DNA of 64,000 nt from Acidicapsa ligni (GCF_025685655.1 NZ_JAGSYG010000002.1:496001-560000), one strand, 5' to 3'; counted from the stretch's first letter, positions 44,482 through 54,478 are shown. Notes: generated from the sequence alone by a model not told the origin. Translations and numbers: made by a program.

Positions 44482-44865
44482 TCAGAACATCGTGTTGTCG
44501 TTTGAAGAAGTCTCAGGAATCGGTTGAATTACATCCCAGTGCTCGACTACCTTACCGTTCTCGACTCTGAAGAAATCAACGACAGCATTACCGCGTTCGC
44601 CTGATTTTTGGATCCAGTGGCAATGAAGGATCACCATATCTCCATCCGAAAATGCACGCTTGATTTCCATACGAGAGTCAGGGTAGTTGTTGCGTAGCCA
44701 GCCAATAAATTTCGTTACACCTTCACGTCCATCTGCAATGACGGGTGTGTGTTGCTTGTATGTATCACCGCCATACAGATTGAATGCTGTGTCCGGATCA
44801 AAGTCATTGATCAGCTTTTCGTAAAACGCAATCGCGATCTGTTTGTTCTGTTCAGACATAGCCAT
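44482..44865 (-). CDS. SnoaL/NTF2-like protein
   Basis: This 127-residue protein has the NTF2-like cone fold of the SnoaL group: IAIAFYEKLINDFDPDTAFN at the N-terminus, YKQHTPVIADGREGVTKFIG, and the strand pair MVILHCHWIQKSG and VVDFFRVENGKVVEHWDVIQ with the conserved EHWD. Related proteins act as isomerases or hydrolases on small polyketide-like or terpenoid molecules, but many are uncharacterised. AAGGAG precedes two possible ATG codons (44865 and 44859). A 26-base element about 120 bases upstream recurs before the DJ-1 gene at 60198. Confidence 0.85.
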   Translation of the reverse strand: MAMSEQNKQIAIAFYEKLINDFDPDTAFNLYGGDTYKQHTPVIADGREGVTKFIGWLRNNYPDSRMEIKRAFSDGDMVILHCHWIQKSGERGNAVVDFFRVENGKVVEHWDVIQPIPETSSNDNTMF

Positions 44866-44980
44866 GATCTCCTTTGGGTCTTGTTCGTTGATAGAAAGCC
44901 TCAGCGAGTCAGTAGCTTCTCGATGAGCTCCGCAGGTTTCCCCAAGATCAGATTGGACTAATTGGAGTGGGTCTAGTTGG

Positions 44981-45008
44981 TTAAGCTGTGTGAATCGTTG
45001 CTAAGAAC
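44981..45008 (-). promoter_or_regulatory. Shared upstream element, copy 1
   Basis: On the minus strand this reads CTTAGCAACGATTCAC followed by ACAGCTTAA. It matches 60280-60307 at 22 of 26 positions, including the exact core CAACGATTCAC. Both copies have the same orientation about 80-120 bases before a minus-strand start codon (SnoaL-like and DJ-1-like genes), so they could be sites for one regulator. Confidence 0.45.
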
Positions 45009-45036
45009 GCGGCTCCTGCCATACTTGCATTTGTAT

Positions 45037-47820
45037 TCATCTACTGCAGGCAAACTTTTCCAGAAGTGCGGTCGCTTCGAGCAGGTCTGGAAAGTCGAAT
45101 CCCTCTGTAAATTCGTTAACCGTAGCATCCAGCTGTTGCAGCGCGCTTGGTAGACGAGCGTCATTGCTCCAGAGATGGGCGATGGACATATTGATTCTCA
45201 ATCTCCACTGGAGAGCACCTTGCTCTTCTGCGATGGATAGAGCCTGTTCCAGCAGTTGCTCGGCTCTTGAGAGTGCGCATGGCTCTGCTTTAACAATGAA
45301 TCGCATTGCTTCAAGCCGAAGGATCTCCGGAGCGCACCACCAACAGCGGTCTCTCTTCGCTCGCTCCAGAAGATGTGGTGGTGCAAAGCCCTGCCCCAGA
45401 ACGCTAATGCTTTCCCAGTGCCGTGGATCCCATCCTGCTTCGCCGTAAACATTCTGCCGTGCGAGCGTTGATTGGCGAAGTTCAGACAAAGGAAGGCCAC
45501 GGCTGAACACGGCGACATAGTTCTGCCAATACGTCGAATTTGCTGCCTTGGCATATTCCTGAAGCAAAGCTATGTGCCGTTCAGCAGAAGCAAATTGGCC
45601 AGTCCAGAGCTTAATCGGACAACCGGCCATTCCAAGGGCAAAGCAGATGGTCGTTGAGTGACGTGCTTCCAGAGCGAGTTCTACGGCTTCATCCGCACGT
45701 TCAGAGGCTGCTTCTGAAAATCCCTGCAACCAGAGAAGGCGAGCCGTCGAAGCCAGCACGATCACCCTGGCGTCGTAGCTATACGCGTTTCGTAAGGGAA
45801 CGGTATCTCCGCTAATGCGCCTGGCTACCTCCGCGGCTCGTTCGCTGGCCTCACTCAGTCGGCCCAGATATAAGAGAGACAGCATCGCATGAATCAGGTA
45901 CATCGCTCCCGGATCGTGCCCTGTCTCAGCCTGTAATCGGAGTTGCTCTGTAACGTGAAGAGACTCTTCATAGTTGCTCAACCCATAGTGGTATCGCCAT
46001 AGACAAAGGAGAGCACAGACCACTCCGGCGTTGTCCTCAAGCTGGGTAGCGAGCTCCAGTGCTCGCACGGATGTTGAGTAAAGCTCCGGCACCGCGCCAA
46101 GCGCTTCAAACAACGCCGGCCCTTTTGCAAGAAGGATTTCGAGTTCGGCTTCGCGTGATCCGGCTTTTCCCTTCATGCTTGCGAGAGCTCGATCGGCAAT
46201 GTCCTGATATTCCCCGGGCAATGAAATCTGAAACCAGATATACGCGGAAACGGCGGCGAGATCAGCACCTAGTTCGGCATCGCCATCTACGGAAAATGCC
46301 CACATCATGGCTGCTCGCAACTCGTCTGCGAGTCGACGGTAACGGTCAAGTCCCGCTGACGTCACAAATCCATTTTGCGGTTCCAGTCTCCTGGTCAGAT
46401 CGCGAAGATAGGTTGCATGTCGCTTACGTAGAGAGTGCGTGGCCGGACCGGCGCCTAACTTTTCCAAAGCGTATTCGCGAGTTGCCTCCAGAAGCCTATA
46501 GAGAGGCAGTGGGCCTTCGCGTGAGGTCACGATGAGGGATTTCGCTGCGAGTGAGGTAACGCCGTCGAGGATGCGAGCTTCTGTCATCACTTCGTCAGAA
46601 GTTACTGCCAGAGCAGCCTCGCGATCGAAGGCATTTTGGAAGACAGAAAGTCTAGCGAGAAGAAGATGTTCCCCTTGAGAGAGCAATCCATAACTCCAGT
46701 CAAGAGTGGCACGAAGGGTGCGCTGGCGCTCGGGAGCAGTGCGGCGGCCCTTAGTCAGCAAATGCAGCGAGCGGTCGAGTTGCTGCGTAAGCGTAGAAAT
46801 GTTGAACAGCTCGATCCTGGCTGCTGCCAGCTCGATTGCAAGTGGAATTCCATCGAGACGGCGACAGAGGAGAGCGAGGCCAGGGGCGTCTTCGTCTTGA
46901 AGTTCAAACCATGCCTGGCTCGCCTGAGCGCGCTCAACAAAGAGACGAACGGCAGGATAAGTGAGCGCCTCAGATGCTGTGAGCAGCTTCCCATCCGCCG
47001 GCGGATAATCGAGTGACGGCAGGCGGACGACAAATTCGCTTTCTGCCTGCAGCGGCTCCCTGCTCGTTACCAGAAGATGAGATCCGGGGCTTGAGCGGAG
47101 AACTTGTTCGGCAAGATACGCGGACTCTTCCAGCACATGTTCACAGTTGTCAAAGATCAGAAGCGTCTCGCGATCATGAAGACATTCAAGAACAGATGTC
47201 TCCTGATCACTCGATGTAAGCGGCAAACGAAGCGCGCTCGCGAGACGATTCATGAGCATATGTCGTGTTGTCATCGTTGTGAAATCCACGAAGACAGCGC
47301 CATCTTCGTAGCAGGAGGCGGCTTTATGCCCTGCGGCCAATGCGACGCTGGTTTTACCTATCCCGCCGCTGCCTACAAGCGTGACGAAGCGATGAGCTGA
47401 GATGTCGTGCAACAGCCGCTCTATAGCATTCTCGCGGCCTATCAAGGCGGTCCATAGGTTGGGCAGGCTTGAACGAATGCGCTGTCGCGCTGTCGTTCGA
47501 TGTGCCTCCACGGCAAGATTGAATTGATAGCCTTGACCGGGAATTGTAAGAATCGCGTTTGTCTCTCCTGTAGCAGCCACAAGATGTTTGCGGATGTTGG
47601 CGAGATGCACGCGTACATTGCTCTCGACGACAGGCGTGTCGGGCCACGCATAGTCAATCAGTTCTTGCCCAGTTACGACTTCACCAGCTCGTTCGACAAG
47701 AAGCGTCAATATTTTTATCGCTCGACTACCAAGCGGAATAGGAACATCGTCGCAGAGCAGAACTCCTCTCTCGGGAAGTAACTCAAACGAGCCGAAGCTA
47801 TACTTGCGATCTTTTTGCAT
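45037..47820 (-). CDS. Winged-helix/STAND-ATPase/TPR regulator, copy 1
   Basis: This is a large one-component regulator of 927 residues. Residues 1-105 form an OmpR-type winged helix (YSFGSFELLPERGVLLC, ESNVRVHLANIRKHL, PGQGYQF). A STAND/NB-ARC-type ATPase follows, with P-loop VGSGGIGKTS at 149-158, Walker B LLIFDNCEH and the downstream RLDGIPLAIELAAARIE segment. The C-terminal half is helical repeat (TPR-like, many LEAA and ALxLA patterns). I start at the ATG at 47820 because the winged helix begins there; upstream starts lack support. Such proteins are thought to oligomerise with ATP upon ligand binding. A paralogue lies at 55539-58334. Confidence 0.9.
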   Translation of the reverse strand: MQKDRKYSFGSFELLPERGVLLCDDVPIPLGSRAIKILTLLVERAGEVVTGQELIDYAWPDTPVVESNVRVHLANIRKHLVAATGETNAILTIPGQGYQFNLAVEAHRTTARQRIRSSLPNLWTALIGRENAIERLLHDISAHRFVTLVGSGGIGKTSVALAAGHKAASCYEDGAVFVDFTTMTTRHMLMNRLASALRLPLTSSDQETSVLECLHDRETLLIFDNCEHVLEESAYLAEQVLRSSPGSHLLVTSREPLQAESEFVVRLPSLDYPPADGKLLTASEALTYPAVRLFVERAQASQAWFELQDEDAPGLALLCRRLDGIPLAIELAAARIELFNISTLTQQLDRSLHLLTKGRRTAPERQRTLRATLDWSYGLLSQGEHLLLARLSVFQNAFDREAALAVTSDEVMTEARILDGVTSLAAKSLIVTSREGPLPLYRLLEATREYALEKLGAGPATHSLRKRHATYLRDLTRRLEPQNGFVTSAGLDRYRRLADELRAAMMWAFSVDGDAELGADLAAVSAYIWFQISLPGEYQDIADRALASMKGKAGSREAELEILLAKGPALFEALGAVPELYSTSVRALELATQLEDNAGVVCALLCLWRYHYGLSNYEESLHVTEQLRLQAETGHDPGAMYLIHAMLSLLYLGRLSEASERAAEVARRISGDTVPLRNAYSYDARVIVLASTARLLWLQGFSEAASERADEAVELALEARHSTTICFALGMAGCPIKLWTGQFASAERHIALLQEYAKAANSTYWQNYVAVFSRGLPLSELRQSTLARQNVYGEAGWDPRHWESISVLGQGFAPPHLLERAKRDRCWWCAPEILRLEAMRFIVKAEPCALSRAEQLLEQALSIAEEQGALQWRLRINMSIAHLWSNDARLPSALQQLDATVNEFTEGFDFPDLLEATALLEKFACSR

Positions 47821-47984
47821 AATCGGCCTATTCCCAAATGTATTCGCCATGCGAAGCCAAGAGGCCACGCTGGACGCTGGATGCTTGGACAATCGTGCGG
47901 TTATTTAGAGTGACCATAACAACGTCAGCTGGAGGAAAGAACGAAACGGCACTCCGCCGCTATGAGTGGCACGCATCCCAGGTG

Positions 47985-48845
47985 TCAGATGATTGAGCCA
48001 ACCGCGAGACATCGGGGATCGAATACTTCCAAAGCTGGATTTGGAATTCTTAGAACGAAGGTTGTTCTTCCGGGCCGCGTCTCTTCGAGATAAACGTTGC
48101 CTCCATGTTCTCGAGCGACGCATTCGGCGATAGTCAGACCCAATCCCATTCCATCCTTTCGCTCCGCATTCACAAATGGACGGAAGAGGATCTTCTGAAT
48201 CGATTGAGGTATACCAGGGCCACTGTCTGTGACGCGGATGAAGATGTGGCTTAGTTCCTGATGTAGCGAGATCCCAACCTCTTTCATGTCAGGTGTGAAT
48301 CTCGCTGCCTGACATGCGTTAAGCAGCAGATTGAACATTGCGCTGCAGAGCCACTTACTATCTACGTACCCTTCAATAAAAGGCATCGCTTCGACCGTGA
48401 TGCTGACCGTATCTGCATCGGGATGCGAGCGAACCATCCGAACGGCTCGTCCGACTATTTCCTTTAGAGGCTGGCGGTGAAGATGGCACGCACAGCCAGT
48501 TCTTGAAAAGAGGAGAAGAGCATCGAGTTGATCCGTCATGCAAGCGATTGCGGCTTTTATCTCCTCGAACAATTCGTCGCGATCGGACAGATTGTTATTT
48601 GTGCTGCACATAAACTCTGCATTCGCATAGACAGTGCATAAATGATGACGAAGGTCATGTGCGACAAATTGCGCGACCCTGGCGAGTGCCGCTAGAGATT
48701 GCGATTCCGTAAGATCGTTCAATGTACGCTTTGGCTTGTCCTTCTCAACTGCAAGCAACTGCCGTAGAAGCTGGGGATCAATGCCTCCACTCGGATCAAC
48801 ACCTGGCGTTAGCGGAATATGTTCCAGGATGGGAGCTATGGGCAT
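47985..48845 (-). CDS. Soluble sensor histidine kinase
   Basis: The 286-residue kinase has no membrane segment. After about 40 residues without a known domain it has the dimerisation box with phospho-acceptor His63 in QFVAHDLRHHLCTVYANAEF, then an ATP-binding domain with N-box MFNLLLNACQAARF, G1 VTDSGPGIPQ and G2 DGMGLGLTIAEC. GGAGG lies four bases before the ATG at 48845. No response regulator is adjacent, so the partner must be elsewhere. It lies upstream of the winged-helix/STAND regulator on the same strand, with 164 bases between. Confidence 0.88.
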   Translation of the reverse strand: MPIAPILEHIPLTPGVDPSGGIDPQLLRQLLAVEKDKPKRTLNDLTESQSLAALARVAQFVAHDLRHHLCTVYANAEFMCSTNNNLSDRDELFEEIKAAIACMTDQLDALLLFSRTGCACHLHRQPLKEIVGRAVRMVRSHPDADTVSITVEAMPFIEGYVDSKWLCSAMFNLLLNACQAARFTPDMKEVGISLHQELSHIFIRVTDSGPGIPQSIQKILFRPFVNAERKDGMGLGLTIAECVAREHGGNVYLEETRPGRTTFVLRIPNPALEVFDPRCLAVGSII

Positions 48846-49161
48846 TTAACCTCCAATCGATACACCGACGTATGAACGGAACAATTGATTACAGGGCAGG
48901 TAATAACCTGTTTTATAAAATGTGTCAGTACGTTAAGGCTGAGTTGCAAGGTGTCGATCGTGCTCGTTCAACTAGCTCTTCGGATGTAACTCACCTGGTG
49001 AAATTCGAAAGATGCTACTTCATCTCCGAAAGGACGCATTGCTTGAAATAGACGAAGCCCGCGAGTTAGAGAACCTCTTTGAATTAACGTACTGTCTGAC
49101 CGGAGCCTTAGAAATCGCCATTCGTAGGAAATTGCGATACTCCATTTGCTCAGGCCTTCAT
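48846..49161. other. Gene-free stretch between kinase and DoxX-like gene
   Basis: These 316 bases contain only short frames without ribosome binding sites. The minus-strand promoter of the soluble kinase should lie in the first 100 bases. No hairpin or repeat stands out. Confidence 0.4.
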
Positions 49162-49593
49162 TCATACTGAACTGTAGCTCTTTGTAGAACTGCCGAGGCG
49201 ATCCTCATCGTTTGGATATTTGGGTTTACCTTGCACAGGAAAGCGGATGATTCGCCTGCCGAAGATGTGGGAATCGAGTGAATATGCCCCAGGGCCTAAT
49301 ATCCCTAGAACTGCGGTACTCGCGATGGAGAGAACGATGAGAAGTTCCGGACGAGTTCCAGCCATGACAATCAAGGCAAGCTCAATCAAGCAGCTAACGA
49401 TTGATGCATAGGGAGTGCGAATACCGAGGCACAGCGCACTTACTGGCAAGACCAGGACGATGAAAGTGCTTGCAGTGGCGAAGTCAGGATACTCCCAACC
49501 GGATTCCAGCAGAGTGGCAGCGAATGCGAGCCGCAGGATAAACAACGCAATACCCGCCGTTCCAGCAGGGAACATCGAGTAGAGCCGCTGCAT
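49162..49593 (-). CDS. DoxX-like small membrane protein
   Basis: The 143-residue protein has four hydrophobic helices (around residues 13-31, 41-57, 62-80 and 84-102) and resembles the DoxX-like family. IALFILRLAFAATLLESG is a typical first helix and GPGAYSLDSHIFGRRIIRF a typical ending of the membrane part. A charged tail follows. Its role is unknown; DoxX relatives are linked with respiratory or redox processes. It is divergent from the beta-propeller sensor kinase, sharing a 154-base intergenic region. Confidence 0.7.
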   Translation of the reverse strand: MQRLYSMFPAGTAGIALFILRLAFAATLLESGWEYPDFATASTFIVLVLPVSALCLGIRTPYASIVSCLIELALIVMAGTRPELLIVLSIASTAVLGILGPGAYSLDSHIFGRRIIRFPVQGKPKYPNDEDRLGSSTKSYSSV

Positions 49594-49747
49594 AGGAAAA
49601 AATAATATCTGAGCTTTTGTAGATGAACAAACGCCAATAGAACTACTCTACGATCATTCTTTTGGAGGGGAATAAGCCTATAGCTGAGGTTTATGCTTGA
49701 TGGTTTAACGCCCTGGGCGGGGAGAATAGGCTTTGAAGGAAATCACC

Positions 49748-52700
49748 ATGAAGAGAATGGTTCTGCCGATGATCCTTCGCTGTGCCGGCTTGTGCATCGC
49801 CATGATCCTGCAAAGTCATGGTTCACATGCACTTGATCCAAACCGATTAATCTCTCAATACGCTCATACGGCTTGGCGCACGCAGGATGGATTTCTCAGA
49901 GGCGTTCCGGAGGCGATCGCGCAGACTACCGACGGATACATATGGATAGGTACGCAGACAGGACTGGTGAGGTTTGATGGGGTGCGGTATGTCGCATTGA
50001 CTCCGCCAAACCAAAGTCAATTGTCTTCGTTGAAAGTTGTGTCTCTTCTAGCTGATCGCGATGGGAGCTTATGGGTTGGGTTGGAGTCTGGCCTGGTCCA
50101 TCTGAAAGGACAGGATTGGAACACATATACGGAAATCCATGGCCGAGTGAACTCGATTGTTCAGGATAGTAAGGGCTCGATCTGGTTTGTACAGACGCGG
50201 ATCCTGGACGGATCGAAGCCACTCTGTCAAGTGACTGGTACAGGAATCCAGTGCTTTGGAAATGCTGATGGAGTTGCGAGTCGAGAGTGCAGCGCTCTTA
50301 TTCTCGATGAAAAAGGAAATTTATGGATTGGCGCAGATATCGAACTTCTCCGATGGAAGCCAAGTTCATACAGCCTATACCCTCTCAAGCAATTAAAGGG
50401 ATACCGGGAACAGGATGGTATATCTTCCCTTGCTGCCGCCAGAGACGGCTCTTTGTGGGTAGGTGTAGGTGAATCTGGAGCAGGGATCGGATTACTCAGA
50501 TTTACCCAGGGGGCATGGAAGCCCTTTGTAACCCCTGAACTCAATGGAAATACACTCAATGTTCAAGCCTTGTATCTGGACCGCGAAAATAACTTGTGGG
50601 TGGGAACTGCCAAACACGGAATATATCGGATTTGTAACTCGCAAGTAGATCATTTTGGAAGCTCGGAAGGTCTCTCTAGCGACGATATCTACAATTTCTA
50701 TGAAGACCGGGAAGGAAACCTCTGGGTCGCGACATCCAGAGGTCTTGATAACTTCCGCGATACTCGCCTTGTCGACTTCTCAACGCGTGAGGGATTAAGC
50801 ACAGATGAAGTCAATTCAGTGCTGGCCGCGCGCGATGGTTCCATTTGGATAGGAAGCTCTGAAGGTCTGGATGTTCTTCACCCGGGCCATCTTTCTGCCA
50901 CACCTGCGATGAGCACCCTGGCGAGAAAACAGATTACCTCTCTGTTTGAAGATCAAGCGGGCGCGTTATGGATTGGCGTGATGAACTCATTACTGATGCA
51001 TAACAAAGGAAAGGTTCAAGAGGTTAGGAGGCCGGACGGAACTTCGCTCGGGCTCGTAACTGGAATAACTGAGGATAAGGAAGGCAATATCTGGGTTGAG
51101 GTTATCGGCCCTCCACGGACACTGATGCGTATTCGAGATCTCAAAGTGCAAGAGATGTTTCCTGTGCCACAGATGCCGGCTGCCCGAAAACTTGCCGCTG
51201 ATCCTCAAGAAGGTATCTGGTTGGGTCTACTAAGTGGCGATCTGGCTCGATATCGGCACGGCAAGCTCGACATATTTCCCTACCACCACAATCCAAACTC
51301 CAGAGTAGATCAAATCCTTATAAGTCCGGATGGTTCAGTACTTGGGGCTACCGCATTTGGACTGATAGCGTGGCGAAACGGCAAGAAGCAGATACTTACT
51401 ATTCAGAATGGTCTGCCTTGCAACGCCGTCAATGCGATCCTTTGGGACCATCACAATGCGTTGTGGCTATATACACAATGCGGCCTGGTTCAGATACAAG
51501 GTGAGGAGCTGGAAAGGTGGTGGCAGCGGCCAGATATGACCTTGCACATGAGGATATTCGACATATCGGACGGGGTTCAGCCGGGCGACGCGTTATTCAA
51601 TTCGAGTGCACAGTCTACGGATGGACGGCTTTGGTTTCCCAATAGTGTGGTTCTACAAATGATCGATCCTGACAGACTGGGCGGAAATAACCTTCCTCCT
51701 CCGGTCCATGTTGAAGAGATGATTGCTGACGGGCGGAGTTATCCAGTACAAGGGGATTTTCGTTTGCCTCCCCTGACGCGTGATCTGGAGATCAGGTACA
51801 CGGCGCTAAGCTATGTGTCTCCAGGGAACGTGCAATTTCGCTATAGATTAGATGGCTATGAGAGAGATTGGCAGAACGCTGGGACAAGACGCCAGGCTTT
51901 CTATAGCAATCTCTCTCCTGGCAAGTATCGATTTCGTGTCATTGCATGTAACAACGACGGTATCTGGAACGAAGCAGGAGCGGCGATGGCTTTCACCATT
52001 GCTCCTGCCTTCTATCAAACGATCTGGTTCAATGTATTTTCAGCTATAGCTTTTCTCGTGCTGATCTGGTTGCTTCATACTCTACGGCTAAGACAAGCCA
52101 CTGCGCAGACACAAGCACGGCTAGGAGAACGGCTTGATGAGCGAGGACGGATCGCTCGTGAGTTGCACGATACTCTCGTTCAAAGCGTCGATGGGTTGAT
52201 GCTGCGGGTCCAGACGGCGCTAAGTGAGTCCGATGCTGATCGGAGCCGCCTGATGATAGAAAAAGCTCTTGATTCAGCAGACGAGGTGATGCTCGAAGGC
52301 CGCCAGCGTGTGCATGCACTGCGAGCAGAAGCGACTACGATCTACGAATTGTCTGAGGCGCTTGCCTCCTATGGCAAAGACCTTGCCGAGGGCCATAATG
52401 CAACGTTCTCGGTTGCGCTTGCAGGCTCGCCCAAGCCTCTTGATGCGTTTGTACGAGATGAGGCATACCGTATCGGACGAGAAGGCCTGGGAAATGCTTT
52501 TCAGCATGCGGATGCGACAAAGATTGAGGTTGAAGTTACGTATGACCGTGCCATGGTTCGTATGAGAGTTCGAGATAATGGCAAAGGCATTGATCCGCAG
52601 TCTCTCAATGGTGGCCGGGCGGGGCACTGGGGGTTGCGTGGAATGCGGGAGAGAGCAAACGTTGTAGGAGGCAAACTCGTCATCTGGAGTCGCCCAGATG

Positions 52701-52816
52701 TGGGAACTGAGATCGATCTGGAAATACCAGCAGAGGTAGCCTACGAAAAAGGCTTTCGCGGTTTTGGGCCGCACTGGGTGAAGAGACTGATAGGCGATAG
52801 AAGAGTGATGCGATGA
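49748..52816 (+). CDS. Beta-propeller/Y_Y_Y sensor histidine kinase (HisKA_3 type)
   Basis: This membrane sensor of 1022 residues starts at the ATG at 49748 (GAAGGA seven bases upstream). A signal sequence (residues 1-27) leads into about 700 residues of periplasmic propeller blades, recognised by repeats such as GYIWIGTQTGLVRFDG, GSLWVGLESGLVHL and GNLWVATSRGLDNF. A Y_Y_Y domain (LEIRYTALSYVSPGNVQFRY) and one membrane helix (WFNVFSAIAFLVLIWLL) follow. The cytoplasmic kinase has His807 in RIARELHDTLVQS and an ATP-binding end with GLRGMRERANVVGGKL. It overlaps the NarL-type regulator by ATGA. Propeller sensors of this kind often detect sugars or polysaccharide fragments. Confidence 0.95.
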   Translation: MKRMVLPMILRCAGLCIAMILQSHGSHALDPNRLISQYAHTAWRTQDGFLRGVPEAIAQTTDGYIWIGTQTGLVRFDGVRYVALTPPNQSQLSSLKVVSLLADRDGSLWVGLESGLVHLKGQDWNTYTEIHGRVNSIVQDSKGSIWFVQTRILDGSKPLCQVTGTGIQCFGNADGVASRECSALILDEKGNLWIGADIELLRWKPSSYSLYPLKQLKGYREQDGISSLAAARDGSLWVGVGESGAGIGLLRFTQGAWKPFVTPELNGNTLNVQALYLDRENNLWVGTAKHGIYRICNSQVDHFGSSEGLSSDDIYNFYEDREGNLWVATSRGLDNFRDTRLVDFSTREGLSTDEVNSVLAARDGSIWIGSSEGLDVLHPGHLSATPAMSTLARKQITSLFEDQAGALWIGVMNSLLMHNKGKVQEVRRPDGTSLGLVTGITEDKEGNIWVEVIGPPRTLMRIRDLKVQEMFPVPQMPAARKLAADPQEGIWLGLLSGDLARYRHGKLDIFPYHHNPNSRVDQILISPDGSVLGATAFGLIAWRNGKKQILTIQNGLPCNAVNAILWDHHNALWLYTQCGLVQIQGEELERWWQRPDMTLHMRIFDISDGVQPGDALFNSSAQSTDGRLWFPNSVVLQMIDPDRLGGNNLPPPVHVEEMIADGRSYPVQGDFRLPPLTRDLEIRYTALSYVSPGNVQFRYRLDGYERDWQNAGTRRQAFYSNLSPGKYRFRVIACNNDGIWNEAGAAMAFTIAPAFYQTIWFNVFSAIAFLVLIWLLHTLRLRQATAQTQARLGERLDERGRIARELHDTLVQSVDGLMLRVQTALSESDADRSRLMIEKALDSADEVMLEGRQRVHALRAEATTIYELSEALASYGKDLAEGHNATFSVALAGSPKPLDAFVRDEAYRIGREGLGNAFQHADATKIEVEVTYDRAMVRMRVRDNGKGIDPQSLNGGRAGHWGLRGMRERANVVGGKLVIWSRPDVGTEIDLEIPAEVAYEKGFRGFGPHWVKRLIGDRRVMR

Positions 52817-53445
52817 GTGAGGCAAGGAAAATCAGAATACTTGTTGTGGATGATCATCCGTTTCTCCGTGAAGGTATTGTTGGAGCAGTCAATAGTCAGA
52901 GTGACATGGCTATGATTGGTGAGGCGAGTAATGGCGAAGAAGCGATTGAGCAATTCCGCCTGCATCGTCCCGATGTAACACTTATGGATTTACAGATGCC
53001 AACAATGAATGGGACTGATGCAATCATCGCGATTCGCAGCGAATTCCCGACGGCGCGAATCGTTGTGCTTACCGCATACAGGGGCGACGTCCAGGCACTG
53101 CGTGCGTTAAAGGCTGGTGCTGCAGGCTACCTGTTGAAAAACATGCTGCGCAAGGAATTATTGGATACGATCCGAGTTGTGGATTCTGGACGGCGACGCA
53201 TCCCTCCCGAAATAGCGAGAGAGCTTGGGGAGCACATCGTAGACGACGAATTAAGCAATCGGGAGATTGAAGTGCTGAGGCTGATTGCAACTGGAACATC
53301 GAATAAGATTATTGCTACGCAGCTATCCCTTGCTGAGACGACAGTGAAGACTCATGTGCAAAATATACTCATCAAACTGAGCGCGAACGATCGCACTCAC
53401 GCTGTAACTATTGCCATTAAAAGAGGGTACATCGACCTGGCATGA
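52813..53445 (+). CDS. NarL/LuxR-type response regulator
   Basis: The 210-residue regulator has a receiver domain with acidic pair Asp13-Asp14 (VVDDHPFLREG), phospho-acceptor Asp59 in VTLMDLQMPTMNG, and conserved Thr and Lys in VVLTAYRG and YLLKNMLRKE. A LuxR-type helix-turn-helix (LSNREIEVLRLIATGTSNKI, AETTVKTHVQNILIKL) completes it. The start overlaps the kinase stop (ATGA), so the two are produced together and form a two-component pair. Targets are unknown; the downstream AraC gene starts 88 bases later and may be among them. Confidence 0.96.
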   Translation: MSEARKIRILVVDDHPFLREGIVGAVNSQSDMAMIGEASNGEEAIEQFRLHRPDVTLMDLQMPTMNGTDAIIAIRSEFPTARIVVLTAYRGDVQALRALKAGAAGYLLKNMLRKELLDTIRVVDSGRRRIPPEIARELGEHIVDDELSNREIEVLRLIATGTSNKIIATQLSLAETTVKTHVQNILIKLSANDRTHAVTIAIKRGYIDLA

Positions 53446-53533
53446 TACCGCCTCGTGCATTGAAATTCAGGGGGATAAGTCACGAGGCCAAGGAGGATCA
53501 TGCAAGCCAAACGAATCAGGAGGTCTGAACCTT

Positions 53534-54469
53534 ATGACAGAGCGTAGTATTTCTACCGCGGCTAGATGCGGACAATGCCGAACGTCTGAAGTCATGCATT
53601 CAATCATTCGTCAGCACTATCAGCGCTTTGCAGCGTCAGGAGAGCGTTTCCGGAACATCTGGGAAGAAGAGAAGGGAATTGCATTCATCGACCGCGGATG
53701 GTTGGAGCCCGCAAAGTGGGAAGCGCCTCATCCAGAGCCTCAGGGCTTTTATCATTTCTATATTCAATCCAAAAGACATCTTCAATGTGGAGAGTTCAAT
53801 GGCAGGCCAAGTCGTATTGAATGCCGCATTGGCACTGTTCAGAATGTCCGCCCGGATGAAACAGTACACACTGCTGGAGTTGGGGCAACGAGGATCTTTC
53901 AGATCAGCTTTTCTTCCGATTATTTGACTGAGTATCTTGATACGAATTTTGTTATGCCTCGCGGAGTAGAGTTGCGTACTCGTCAGCTCGACGATCTGGG
54001 GCTGGAACAAATCGCTCGGGCTCAACACGAAGCCCTGGACTGCGGTATCGCAGGGCGCAAGCTTTATTTCGATGAAATCCATGAAGCTGCTCTCGGCCGG
54101 ATTCTTGCACTCTATGCGCCACGGAGTCTTCGCGAAAATTCAGTTCGAGAAATCCTTGTGCCCGCAAGGGCGCGTGCTGTAATCGACTACATTGAGGCCA
54201 ACCTTGCGGAAGATCTTCGACTGTCTGAATTATGTTCAGTGGCCAGGGTTAGCAGAGCGCATTTTGCTCGCGGTTTCCGAAAAGTGGTGGGCATGAGTCC
54301 GCACAAGTTTGTTATGCAACGACGTCTGAGTCGCGCGATTCAACTCGTTCGATACGGCGATACTCCGATGAAGGAAATCGCACGGCTTTGCGGTTTTGCA
54401 GACGCTGCCCACTTGACGCGGTGCTTTAAGTCGCAGTTTTCATCTGCTCCTTCGCTACTGCGCGAATAG
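53534..54469 (+). CDS. AraC-family transcriptional regulator
   Basis: From the ATG at 53534, with AGGAGG nine bases upstream, the protein has 311 residues. The N-terminal 200 residues form an effector domain without a clear ligand motif (SKRHLQCGEFNGRPSRIECR, VGATRIFQISFSSDYL). The C-terminal 100 residues hold the two AraC helix-turn-helices: ARAVIDYIEANLAEDLRLSE with VSRAHFARGFRKVVGMSPH, and PMKEIARLCGFADAAHLTRC. It follows the NarL-type regulator on the same strand and converges on an SDR gene that ends nine bases after it. The SDR is a possible target. Confidence 0.92.
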   Translation: MTERSISTAARCGQCRTSEVMHSIIRQHYQRFAASGERFRNIWEEEKGIAFIDRGWLEPAKWEAPHPEPQGFYHFYIQSKRHLQCGEFNGRPSRIECRIGTVQNVRPDETVHTAGVGATRIFQISFSSDYLTEYLDTNFVMPRGVELRTRQLDDLGLEQIARAQHEALDCGIAGRKLYFDEIHEAALGRILALYAPRSLRENSVREILVPARARAVIDYIEANLAEDLRLSELCSVARVSRAHFARGFRKVVGMSPHKFVMQRRLSRAIQLVRYGDTPMKEIARLCGFADAAHLTRCFKSQFSSAPSLLRE

Positions 54470-54478
54470 AAATCGCAT

